Shown here in pieces: positions 1-8,918 of a stretch of DNA of 24,016 nucleotides. The DNA is taken from positions 1 to 24,016 of the forward strand of contig JBGRQE010000055.1 of the NCBI GenBank assembly GCA_041725955.1, given 5' to 3'. Source of the stretch: JBGRPZ01 sp041725955. GTDB taxonomy: Bacteria > Bacteroidota > Bacteroidia > Bacteroidales > JBGRPZ01. Position 1 is the first letter of the stretch. Each line of letters opens with the position of its first letter. The notes below the pieces were generated by a model. It was not told where the DNA came from. It ran no database searches and was given only the letters and a program-made list of their open reading frames with translations. The position numbers were made by a program, and so were the translations under genes.

Positions 1-2
1 CT

Positions 3-974
3 CAAAAAGAAAAACTCCCTATTGTCCAAACACAAATAGCCAGAAAAGGAAACTTCCCTTTACAAATTATAACCAATGGCAAACTGGAAGCAAAAGAGAA
101 AGCCTGTCTCCGTTTTGAGAAAAGTGGAATTGTTGCTCATATATATTGTAAAAATGGGCAATTTGTAAAAAAAGGTGAGCTGATTGCTGAACTCGGCCAT
201 AAGACCGATGAACTGGATATTCAAGAAGCCATTACGCAACTAAAAGCAGCCACAATCGAACTCCAATCTCTGGCATTAGGCTTTGAACCACTAAAAGGAG
301 ATACCACTAAAATACCAAAGGAAGTCCTTACCAATCTGAAGATCCAAAGTAGATTCACCCAAGCTCTGAACACCTTAAAAAGAGCAAAATACAACCGGCA
401 AAAATCTTTTTTATATGCACCAATCTCAGGAATCGTTGCCAATTTGAAATCAAAAAGCCATCAACCCTCACCAGATAAGGATGATTTTTGTTGGATTATC
501 AACCCCAATACATTTGAAGCTCACGCATATATTATGGAATCGGACTTAAATTGGATCAAAAACAACCAAACTGTAAAAATAAGACCCATCAGCATCTCAA
601 ACCAAGAGATTAAAGGCAAAATAAGTTCAATAAATCCGCAGGTAAACGAAAATGGTTTGGTAGAAATATGTGCTTCTATATCGAATAAAGACAAAAATCT
701 ATTTGATGGAATGAATGTAGAAATGATTTGTGAAAAGAATGTCCCAAATCAACTAATTGTACCAAGAGAGGCAATTGTTTTGCGTGCTGAAAAGAAAGTT
801 ATATTCACTTATAAAGATGGTTTGGCGTGGTGGAATTATGTAGAAACATCTTTTGAGAATGAGAATGAAATTGTAATTACCAAGGGACTTAAAATTGATG
901 ATGAAGTAATATTCAAGGGGCACTATAACCTCAATCATGAGGTGAAGGTAATGAAAGACTCTCATCAATCGTAA
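3..974 (+). CDS. RND efflux periplasmic adaptor (membrane fusion protein), 5' end missing
   Basis: The reading frame is open from the window edge to the TAA at 972-974, so about 323 C-terminal residues are visible and the true start lies upstream. A barrel-sandwich (lipoyl-like) half around nt 75-220 reads KSGIVAHIYCKNGQFVKKGE, the usual 'G-x-V..v..G..VkkGq.L' pattern. A helical hairpin follows, then the second lipoyl half (YAPISGIVANL, nt 414-446), then a beta-barrel and membrane-proximal region ending near VPREAIV. This order is typical of HlyD/AcrA-type adaptors, which bridge an inner-membrane RND pump and an outer-membrane channel. Two RND permeases follow 27 bp downstream, supporting one operon. 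A TTG at 444 could be taken as a start but lies inside the second lipoyl half, so it is internal. The substrate cannot be inferred. Confidence 0.88.
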   Translation, partial: QKEKLPIVQTQIARKGNFPLQIITNGKLEAKEKACLRFEKSGIVAHIYCKNGQFVKKGELIAELGHKTDELDIQEAITQLKAATIELQSLALGFEPLKGDTTKIPKEVLTNLKIQSRFTQALNTLKRAKYNRQKSFLYAPISGIVANLKSKSHQPSPDKDDFCWIINPNTFEAHAYIMESDLNWIKNNQTVKIRPISISNQEIKGKISSINPQVNENGLVEICASISNKDKNLFDGMNVEMICEKNVPNQLIVPREAIVLRAEKKVIFTYKDGLAWWNYVETSFENENEIVITKGLKIDDEVIFKGHYNLNHEVKVMKDSHQS

Positions 975-1001
975 ATCAATATTTCAGCAAAAAATCAAAC
1001 C

Positions 1002-4000
1002 ATGATTCAATTCCTTATACGCAGGCCTATAGGAGTCTTGATGATACTTCTTGCTCTACTTTGTCTAGGTGTAATTAGCAGTTTACAACTCCCAATATCA
1101 CTCCTTCCAGATATTGATATTCCAGAAATTAATGTACAAACTCAATGCCCGGGAAAATCGGCAAAGCAAATTGAAGAAAATATTGTAAAACAGCTTCGAA
1201 ACAACTTTCAACAGCTTGATAATATTCAAGATATTCAAAGTGAAAGCAAAAATGGAAGTGCAAGAATTAAACTACGATTCAACCATAAAACTAATCTGAA
1301 TATCGCATATATTGAGGCCAATGAGCAACTCGACCGTGCAATGAATTCCCTACCTAAGGATATTGAACGCCCTCAAATTATAAAAGCAAGTGCTTCGGAT
1401 ATTCCTGCATTCTATATAAATATTATCCCCGATTCTACTTATACCAGCAAAAATCAAAATCTCCTAGAGTTAAGCCATCTTACTGAATACACTTTAAAAA
1501 AAAGAATTGAACAGATTCCTGAAGTTGGGTTTGTAGATTTAAGTGGTTTGGAACATCCTGAAATTATGATTATCCCACAAAAAAACAAATTGCACAGTTT
1601 AGGATTTACCGAAGCGAAACTAAAAAATGCATTACAAAATCAACATCATATATCCGGAAATATACTAATAAGAAATGGGCAATATCAGTATCATTTAAAT
1701 TATGGCCAAGATATCTCCAATATTAATGATATAAGAAACTTGTGGTTACGAAATCCTTCAGGAAAGCTATCTCAAATAAAAGATATTGCAGAAATACAAA
1801 AGAAAAAGCAATTATCAAACGGACAATACTATTACAATAATAAGCAATCACTACTAATGGCTATTAGTAAACAAGCTGATGCTCGAATGCAGGATCTTTC
1901 AATAAGTGTTAACCAATGTTTGGTACAACTCAGAAAAGAATACCCTCAGTTTCAATTTGAAATTAGTCGTGATCAAACTCAACTTCTACGATATAGCATC
2001 CAGAATTTATTCCAAAGTTTAATATGGGGAATAATTCTATCCATAGTTATAATGTTTATCTTCTTACGCCAAGTGCGCGAGCCTTTACTCATGGCAATAA
2101 GTATCCCAACCTCTCTGATTATTTGTATGCTTTTCTTCTACATTTTTGGAATAAGTATAAATATTATTTCCTTGAGCGGACTTGTACTTGGTGTTGGAAT
2201 GATGATTGATAATTCCATTATTGTAATTGATAATATCAGTCAATATCTTGAGAAAAATTTAAGTCTGGATTCTGCATGCAGCAAAGGCACGACGGAAGTT
2301 ATTCGCCCATTATTAAGTTCTGCTTTAACAACCTGCAGTGTATTTATTCCATTAATCTTTTTGAATGATTTAAGTGGAGCAATGTTTTTCGACCAAGCGA
2401 TGGCAGTATGTTTAGGCTTACTTACATCTTTTTTGGTATCTATTTTTATTCTACCTGTGATATTCCGTTTACTATATAAAAACAAAAAAGATTTAAATGT
2501 AAAAGCAAAAAACACTCCGTTTTTTAAACTCCAAAAAATTTACAATAAACATATTCATACCTTACTTTTAAGACCTCGACAAAATATAGGAATTACCTTT
2601 TTATTGATTCCTATTGGTATAGTGCTATTTATTTGGATACCAAAATCAGGTATGCCCGATATAAAACAACAGGCTTTTATTGCTAACATCAACTGGAATG
2701 AGCCAATTAGTATAGAAGAAAATGCAAAACGTTGCCAAGATGTTTATTCTTCTATATCAAGCGAAAGCAAAATGCTCAATATCCAATGCGGGCAGAATCA
2801 ATTTACTTTGAATACTGAGAACAACATGGATATAAACCAAAGTCATTTCTATATTCTTACAAACGACAAATATCCAACAGACCAACTTAAAGAGAAAATA
2901 AAATCATTTATCCTGCAATCATACCCAAATTGTATCCTTGAATTTAGTCCACCAAAAACCATATTCGAACAATTATTTAAGGGTCAGCAAGCAATGCTTA
3001 GTGCAAAGTTTTATTCAAAAAATAATAGACCCTTAAGTAATCATGAATTACAAGAAATCAATACGATTCTACAAAACCACAATCTCATTGCTAAAAGTAG
3101 CAAACACTTACTAAATGAAGGAATACATCTGAATATAAAAAGTGCAAAGCTTCTTCTCTACGATATTCAGATTGATCAATTCAAACAAAAACTAAAAACC
3201 GTTTTCAATCAGAATAAGTGCTTTGATATTCAATCTGGATCCTCTCAATTTCCCATTCATATAGGAAGAAAAGAAAGCGATTTCAACAAAAGATTAATAA
3301 GTGAGAAAGTTGCCAATAAAAAAGGCATATATTATCCCATAAAAGAATTTATTGACATTGAAAAGGTTCAGAGTTTTAATAGCTTAAAAGCCGACCATAA
3401 AGGTATATATATTCAATTCGATATTAATACTCAGGAACCAGAATTAAGTATTCATAAAATTGAAGAAGCCACTAAAAATTTATCGCAAATTAACATTGCT
3501 TGGGAAGGCGATTGGCTAAAAACGCAAGATCTCCTAAAGCAATTAATTTACGTATTAGGAATTAGCATTTTGATGCTATTCTTTATTCTTGCTGCACAAT
3601 TTGAATCTGTAACACAACCCCTAATTATTCTTCTGGAAATACTTTTTGATATAAGTGGCTGCCTATTCCTTCTTATAATATTTGGACAAAGTTTAAACCT
3701 GATGTCGGCAATAGGAATCATTGTAGTTTGTGGAATAATCATCAATGATTCAATACTGAAGATTGACGCCATAAACCAATTGCGCAGAAATGGAACTCCT
3801 CTATTAGAAGCCATTCATATAGGAGGGAGCAGACGACTTCGTCCAATAATTATGACTAGTCTAACCACAATATTGGCACTGATTCCATTATTATTCAGCT
3901 CGGGATTGGGGGCCGATTTACAAAAACCTTTGGCATTAGCTATTATTGGAGGAATGACCATAGGAACACTGATTAGTATTTATTTTATTCCTATGATTTA

Positions 4001-4037
4001 CTATGTTGTATATAGAAAAAAGGAGAATAGGGCATGA
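1002..4037 (+). CDS. RND efflux permease, first of a tandem pair (AcrB/HAE1-like)
   Basis: This 1011-residue inner-membrane proton-driven pump has near-normal RND length. The N-terminus carries the family hallmark RRPIGVLMILLALLCLGV (TM1) followed by LPISLLPDIDIPEINV. TM2-TM6 start near residue 337. TM4 contains GVGMMIDNSIIVIDN, with D403 at the conserved proton-relay aspartate position and N404 next to it, as in many non-enterobacterial RND pumps. The C-terminal half repeats the fold with FESVTQPLIILLEI, then TM10 GIIINDSILKIDAINQLRRN and the RRLRPIIMTSLTTILALIPL stretch typical of the family. The stop overlaps the next permease start by 4 bp (ATGA), so the two are translationally coupled. 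It probably pairs with the adaptor upstream. Substrate is unknown. Confidence 0.9.
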   Translation: MIQFLIRRPIGVLMILLALLCLGVISSLQLPISLLPDIDIPEINVQTQCPGKSAKQIEENIVKQLRNNFQQLDNIQDIQSESKNGSARIKLRFNHKTNLNIAYIEANEQLDRAMNSLPKDIERPQIIKASASDIPAFYINIIPDSTYTSKNQNLLELSHLTEYTLKKRIEQIPEVGFVDLSGLEHPEIMIIPQKNKLHSLGFTEAKLKNALQNQHHISGNILIRNGQYQYHLNYGQDISNINDIRNLWLRNPSGKLSQIKDIAEIQKKKQLSNGQYYYNNKQSLLMAISKQADARMQDLSISVNQCLVQLRKEYPQFQFEISRDQTQLLRYSIQNLFQSLIWGIILSIVIMFIFLRQVREPLLMAISIPTSLIICMLFFYIFGISINIISLSGLVLGVGMMIDNSIIVIDNISQYLEKNLSLDSACSKGTTEVIRPLLSSALTTCSVFIPLIFLNDLSGAMFFDQAMAVCLGLLTSFLVSIFILPVIFRLLYKNKKDLNVKAKNTPFFKLQKIYNKHIHTLLLRPRQNIGITFLLIPIGIVLFIWIPKSGMPDIKQQAFIANINWNEPISIEENAKRCQDVYSSISSESKMLNIQCGQNQFTLNTENNMDINQSHFYILTNDKYPTDQLKEKIKSFILQSYPNCILEFSPPKTIFEQLFKGQQAMLSAKFYSKNNRPLSNHELQEINTILQNHNLIAKSSKHLLNEGIHLNIKSAKLLLYDIQIDQFKQKLKTVFNQNKCFDIQSGSSQFPIHIGRKESDFNKRLISEKVANKKGIYYPIKEFIDIEKVQSFNSLKADHKGIYIQFDINTQEPELSIHKIEEATKNLSQINIAWEGDWLKTQDLLKQLIYVLGISILMLFFILAAQFESVTQPLIILLEILFDISGCLFLLIIFGQSLNLMSAIGIIVVCGIIINDSILKIDAINQLRRNGTPLLEAIHIGGSRRLRPIIMTSLTTILALIPLLFSSGLGADLQKPLALAIIGGMTIGTLISIYFIPMIYYVVYRKKENRA

Positions 4038-7000
4038 GCAAAAAAGATCAACCCAAAATCATAAAACATGCCTATTCAATAATTCTGTGTTTTATACTAT
4101 TTTCCATATTGGGCTATGCATTGATTCCTAGCTTATCGCTACAACCTCAGCCATCACCAAAATCCAGAAACTTTGTTATCCGGTTTTATAACTATGGAAA
4201 AAATGCTCGAATCATAGAACATAAAGTATGCACACCCATAGAAGGATGTATAAATAGACTAAAAGGAATAAAACATATAGAATCGGTATGTTATAAGCAT
4301 TATGGATACATAAATGTGGAGATTAATCAGAATATCAAAGCAGAAGATTTCCGTTTGGAATTGATTGCAGCCTTAAGACAGATTCATAAAAAACTTCCTG
4401 AACAAGTAAATATTCCTACAATACATTACCAAAGAGGGAAAAAAGAATTTAGCGATACTCCCATACTTATTTACACATTAGATTCACATAAAGATCTTCA
4501 GGAAATAAGAAATTATGCCGAAAACGAATTTCAAGCATTTATAAGTAAAGAAAAAGGAGTTGGAAAGGTCTCTATCTATGGAGGAAATGAAACAGAAATG
4601 GTCTTTGAAATAGATCAACAAAAAATTCAACAACTTGGAATAGGCAAATCAGAAATCCAGACACAAATCCGGAGATGTTTTCAAAATAGCAATCTTGGAT
4701 TTAGTACCCTATCCAATTCGTTTGGAACATCCATTTATCAAATTCCTATTTCTACAGGGATAAGTACGCCAAAAACCATAAATGAATGGAAAAAAATTCC
4801 CATAACAAAATGCAATGGAAAACTTATTTATTTAGGTGACATTTGCCATATTCAATATAAAGAAACAGCAGCAAAACAATATTTTAGGATAAATGGGAAA
4901 GCAAATGTCTATATTCAAATTTTTCCCGAAGCAAGTACAAACCATATATTATTGGCCGAGCAAATAAAGGAAAAACTCAAAGAATATAAACTTCCCTCTT
5001 CTTATAATCTAATATTAACATCTGATAATAGTATTAAGCTCCAAAAGGAACTCGACCAAATAGGGATTCGATCATTAATTGCTGTAATTATTCTCCTTCT
5101 TTTTGTGCTTATAGTAAATAGAAGCTTGAAATACATTCTATTGGTAAGCCTAAATTTATTAATCAACCTGGGAATCTGTAATTTATTCTATTATTTCTTA
5201 CATATTGAAATGCATATCTATTCCCTAGCAGCAGTTACGGTATCTATAGGATTGCTTTTAGATAATATAATTGTTATGGCTGACCATATAAAGAATTTTC
5301 AAAACAAAAACTCTTTTATATCTATACTGGCAGCTACACTAACTACTATAGCAGCACTAAGTATTATACTATTTCTTCCTGAAGAACAAAGATTTGAATT
5401 AAATGACTTTGCCTTGGTACTTATAATTAATCTGAGTATTTCAGTGATTAGCTCATTATTTCTTGTCCCTGCATTGCTAGAGCAAATTCAATTCAATAAA
5501 AAACAATCAAAGCATAAGATCAAACGAATACGTATTCTAATCTATATTAACATAGGATATTATGCGATCATCAGCTTTATGAGGAAATACCGAAAGAGTA
5601 GTATAACTATTGCTATCCTAATTTTTGGGATTCCTATCTTTCGAATACCTATGGCATTATCAGAGAAAAATTCATGGGGAAAATATTATAATAAAACACT
5701 TGGAAGTGAATTTTATCAGGATAACGTCCGACCTATTTTTGATCCTCTACTAGGAGGTTGCAGCAGATTATTCTACTACTTTGTTTTTGATAACAACAAG
5801 CCTATACTGCATAATATCAATCGTGAAAAAGAACTCAATATAAGCTGCCAGTTACCAAAAGGCAGTACCATTGAACAATTAAACGAAATGCTTCTTCAAC
5901 TTGAATCTATTATTTGCAATGAAAAAACAGTGAAGAAATTCACCACACAAATTCAGTCCGATCACTATGGAACCATTCATGTTGAATTTAAAAAAGAATA
6001 TCAGAAAAAAACAAGATTTCTCGATTATGTAAAAGCAAAATGTATCGACAAGGCTTCAGGTTTATTAGGGGCTTCATGGTGCATAACGGGCTGGGGAACA
6101 CCCTATGTAGACAATTCAATAAATCCAGGTTTACAACAAGATATATCTAGCCATAAGATACTAATCAAAGGTTACAATTTGGATATTCTGGATAAACTTT
6201 GCCTACAAACCATTAATAAATTAAGAAATAATCCACGAGTTAGAAATGTAAAGATAAAAGGCTCCGACGATTCACACACTGAAGTATGGGATACAGAATA
6301 TTATCTAAATATATCATCCAAAAAACTACTTTTCTATAAATATCACCCCTACCTACTTTACTCAGATCTAAAAAAATACGATAGATCAAAAAACTCTTTT
6401 TTTCGTGCTTTGATTAATGGGAAATATACATACTTACGTATTGCCGATTCTAAAGCACAGTCAAAAGACTTATGGAATATTCAGCACAGAGCTTTATCTC
6501 TATCTAATTGCATTCCTTTAAATAATTTAGGAGCGATAAAAAAGAAAAAAATAAATCAGATAATACAAAAGGATAACCAGTCTTATATACGAATAATAAA
6601 ATTCAGTTATACAGGGAATTATAATACAGGAACAAAACTCTGCAAAAAAATTATAAAAAGTCAGAATGCTATATTTCCTCTGGGTTTTAAAATCAGTCTA
6701 GACAGCAGATTCAATTACCTAATTGAACAAGATGAAAAGCCTTATGGATTGATACTTATAGTAATTGCATTAATATTTCTAATTCTTGCCGTACTCTTTG
6801 AATCTCTAATTCAACCCTTTGCCATTATTGCGATGATTCCGTTAAGCTTTTGTGGAATCTTTTTAAGCTTCTACTTCTTCAAACTCCCCTTTGGATTGGG
6901 AGGATATGCCTCATTTTTATTGCTTTGCGGAATAGTTGTAAATACAAGTATTTATATTTTAAACGAATATCAAGTTCTAAGTAGAAACTATAAGGGGAAA

Positions 7001-7228
7001 AATATTTCAAGTTTAAAGTTATACATCAAAGCCTTTAATCACAAAGCAATACCTATATTTTTAACAATTATTTCTACAATTTTAGGGATGCTCCCTTTTA
7101 TTATTATTAGTCAAGCTATTGATTTTTGGTATGGCCTAGCTGCAGGAACAATTGGAGGATTACTATTTTCAATTCCTATTACTATTTTGTTCTTGCCCGT
7201 TTTTTGTAAATTGGGGAAAAAGAAGTGA
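4034..7228 (+). CDS. RND efflux permease, second and divergent member of the pair
   Basis: A 1064-residue RND-type permease whose ATG overlaps the stop of the first permease. It has the two-fold RND plan: TM1 near residues 12-32, a large periplasmic porter region, TM2-TM6 from about residue 343, a second long periplasmic region, and TM8-TM12 from about residue 900. TM4 reads VSIGLLLDNIIVMADHI with D410 at the proton-relay position. The C-terminal half has FESLIQPFAIIAMIPLSF, GGYASFLLLCGIVVN and a late GMLPFI motif. It lacks the RRP signature at the N-terminus and is clearly not a recent duplicate of its neighbour. A pair of unlike RND subunits behind one adaptor recalls heteromeric pumps such as E. 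coli MdtB/MdtC; that they form one complex here is inference. No outer-membrane channel gene is visible downstream, so it may lie upstream of the window. Confidence 0.85.
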   Translation: MSKKDQPKIIKHAYSIILCFILFSILGYALIPSLSLQPQPSPKSRNFVIRFYNYGKNARIIEHKVCTPIEGCINRLKGIKHIESVCYKHYGYINVEINQNIKAEDFRLELIAALRQIHKKLPEQVNIPTIHYQRGKKEFSDTPILIYTLDSHKDLQEIRNYAENEFQAFISKEKGVGKVSIYGGNETEMVFEIDQQKIQQLGIGKSEIQTQIRRCFQNSNLGFSTLSNSFGTSIYQIPISTGISTPKTINEWKKIPITKCNGKLIYLGDICHIQYKETAAKQYFRINGKANVYIQIFPEASTNHILLAEQIKEKLKEYKLPSSYNLILTSDNSIKLQKELDQIGIRSLIAVIILLLFVLIVNRSLKYILLVSLNLLINLGICNLFYYFLHIEMHIYSLAAVTVSIGLLLDNIIVMADHIKNFQNKNSFISILAATLTTIAALSIILFLPEEQRFELNDFALVLIINLSISVISSLFLVPALLEQIQFNKKQSKHKIKRIRILIYINIGYYAIISFMRKYRKSSITIAILIFGIPIFRIPMALSEKNSWGKYYNKTLGSEFYQDNVRPIFDPLLGGCSRLFYYFVFDNNKPILHNINREKELNISCQLPKGSTIEQLNEMLLQLESIICNEKTVKKFTTQIQSDHYGTIHVEFKKEYQKKTRFLDYVKAKCIDKASGLLGASWCITGWGTPYVDNSINPGLQQDISSHKILIKGYNLDILDKLCLQTINKLRNNPRVRNVKIKGSDDSHTEVWDTEYYLNISSKKLLFYKYHPYLLYSDLKKYDRSKNSFFRALINGKYTYLRIADSKAQSKDLWNIQHRALSLSNCIPLNNLGAIKKKKINQIIQKDNQSYIRIIKFSYTGNYNTGTKLCKKIIKSQNAIFPLGFKISLDSRFNYLIEQDEKPYGLILIVIALIFLILAVLFESLIQPFAIIAMIPLSFCGIFLSFYFFKLPFGLGGYASFLLLCGIVVNTSIYILNEYQVLSRNYKGKNISSLKLYIKAFNHKAIPIFLTIISTILGMLPFIIISQAIDFWYGLAAGTIGGLLFSIPITILFLPVFCKLGKKK

Positions 7229-7256
7229 TTTCGTGTTTCGTGTTTCGTGTTTCGTT
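7229..7256 (+). repeat. Heptamer tandem repeat TTTCGTG, 3 exact copies plus one with a single change
   Basis: Starting directly after the permease stop codon, TTTCGTG occurs at 7229-7235, 7236-7242 and 7243-7249, and TTTCGTT at 7250-7256. The block is also the left arm of the inverted repeat described separately. Confidence 0.9.
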
Positions 7257-7323
7257 TATAACGATAAATGTCAAATTTGTTTTAACTACACGAATTACTA
7301 ATAAACGAAACACAAAACACGAA
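7237..7323. terminator. Long inverted repeat between convergent genes, possible bidirectional terminator
   Basis: The arm at 7237-7259 is complementary to 7301-7323 at 22 of 23 positions (one mismatch at 7314), with a 41-nt loop. It fills the whole gap between the + strand permease stop (7228) and the - strand gene stop (7330), where a shared terminator is expected. The loop is long and there is no clean U tract after either arm, so a terminator role is inferred from position and symmetry only. Confidence 0.5.
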
Positions 7324-7329
7324 GATCAA

Positions 7330-8826
7330 TTATCTTTTAACAATAAATTTACGAACTAGAATTTCTTGTTCCGATCGCATACGACATATATACACTCCTT
7401 GCTTCAGGAATGAAATATTACATCTTTGCTTACCCGTAATTGCCTTACAAAGAAAAACATTCCCCTTTATATCAAAAATTTCAAGTTGATAAATACGCTC
7501 AGGATTAGCATTAAACTGCAGGTAACTATCAGCAGGATTTGGATACAATTCAAGATTTTGATTACTACAAATTTCTTTTATTTCAACAGAAGAAATTTTT
7601 CCTTTCAGTTCAAGAGTAACATGACTCAATAAACCCCTGTTTTCGATGCTTATATATTTATTTATACTACGCAAACATCCTTTTGTTTGCAAGAAAGGAA
7701 AAAACTCTTCCATTTCTGGTTTTACAAAATCAAAATTTGTAAATGATCTTTTACCAATCAAAGGAAGGATCAAACGAGGATCAATTTCTTTTTTATACTT
7801 TTCATAAGTAAAAAAAGTACGTCCACAATTTGCCTCATAAACAGATTTAGGCATTCTGTTAAAAACCAAGGCTTGCTTTTCAATTAAGCGATCTTGATCA
7901 TCATAGGAATACTTAAAATAATAGCGTAAACCTGGATATTCCATATTCTTTGATTTGTGCGAATAGTACATCCCTACACGGCGCTCACCATCTAATTCAA
8001 AGCTAAAACAATCTTGCTCCTTTTGTTTTATATCATTCTCTAGGAATTTATTATAAACAACTTCATAAAACACTCCCTTGACATTATACTTATAGATATA
8101 CTCATATATAAATCTATTTTTTCCATTTTTAATACTCAATGCCCTTATTTTTAATAACAAATCATTATCATCATAATGATAGGTATGAATAAGAGTACTA
8201 TCTGTAGTTAAACTATAATGCTGTTTACGAGTAATTTTCTTGTAATTATAAAAATAAACGATACTATCTGTTGCTTTCTTTGTTTCACTATCGTTGTAAA
8301 GTATCTTTTTAATCAACAATTTTTTGTCATTATAAGACATTTTACGGACAGAATTACTTAATATCTCTCCTGCAAAATCATATAAAACTTCTTTCTGAAG
8401 TTGAAGATTACCATTTACATCATATGCATTAAGAATCTCTTTCTGTAGCTTCAATACTGTATCTTTTGAAGAAAGCTTATAATTACAATGAAACACCTTT
8501 GTCGACTTAACAACTCCATCCTCATTATATACATATATATTTTTCTTCGAATTAAACCACCCGAAATCAAGATCTTTCAATTGTTCAAAACTTGTAATCA
8601 TCTGACCCAAGTTGTTCTTTTTACAAATAATTCTTTTGACTTCCGCTCCTTTTTGAGTAGCATGATCAAAACTCGTTAAAACACAAGTATCAGGAACCCA
8701 ATACTTCTGCCATTCTTTTTCTGGAGTCTTTAGAATATCACTAATATTTTGGATAGCGAATTCGTGTTGTGCTTTTATTTGAACTGTAGCAAATAAAAAC
8801 AGCAATATATAAATTGACTTTTTCAT
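7330..8826 (-). CDS. Secreted tyrosine-rich protein with T9SS C-terminal sorting domain
   Basis: No known function is recognised. The 498-residue product starts with a Sec signal peptide (MKKSIYILLFLFATVQIKAQ, cleavage likely after KAQ). The middle is rich in Tyr, Asp, Lys and Asn, with repeated 'Y-x-Y-D/N-x-x-x-x-L/I' strands (for example YHYDDNDLLLKI and YSYDDQDRLIEK) that resemble short beta repeats of the YD or toxin_Wnt-like kind, too degenerate to assign. The last ~74 residues (about 425-498) begin LELYPNP, continue with a FDIKGNVF strand and end in a basic KFIVKR: a type A T9SS sorting domain, so the protein is expected to cross the outer membrane through the type IX system and be cell-surface attached or released. 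The upstream gene on the same strand (8919-10193) encodes a related protein; the 92-bp gap shows no clear promoter, so co-transcription is likely. Confidence 0.75.
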   Translation of the reverse strand: MKKSIYILLFLFATVQIKAQHEFAIQNISDILKTPEKEWQKYWVPDTCVLTSFDHATQKGAEVKRIICKKNNLGQMITSFEQLKDLDFGWFNSKKNIYVYNEDGVVKSTKVFHCNYKLSSKDTVLKLQKEILNAYDVNGNLQLQKEVLYDFAGEILSNSVRKMSYNDKKLLIKKILYNDSETKKATDSIVYFYNYKKITRKQHYSLTTDSTLIHTYHYDDNDLLLKIRALSIKNGKNRFIYEYIYKYNVKGVFYEVVYNKFLENDIKQKEQDCFSFELDGERRVGMYYSHKSKNMEYPGLRYYFKYSYDDQDRLIEKQALVFNRMPKSVYEANCGRTFFTYEKYKKEIDPRLILPLIGKRSFTNFDFVKPEMEEFFPFLQTKGCLRSINKYISIENRGLLSHVTLELKGKISSVEIKEICSNQNLELYPNPADSYLQFNANPERIYQLEIFDIKGNVFLCKAITGKQRCNISFLKQGVYICRMRSEQEILVRKFIVKR

Positions 8827-8918
8827 ATTTCTAATACTTATTACTCAAAAAAATTCAATATTTTAGACAAGAATACTAAGCAAAATAACTACATCTTGCA
8901 TAGTAGAGTTGATCATTA

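Noticed and set aside
444..974. A separate short gene starting at the TTG at 444
   Set aside because: The frame is open upstream to the window edge and the TTG lies inside the second lipoyl motif of the adaptor, so it is internal.
2240..2515. Antisense open frames inside the RND permeases
   Set aside because: They are complementary to conserved transmembrane coding sequence, and their composition is explained by it.
1002..7228. Loss of the proton-relay aspartate in one RND subunit
   Set aside because: Both TM4 segments keep the first Asp (D403 and D410) followed by Asn, a pattern common in functional non-enterobacterial pumps.
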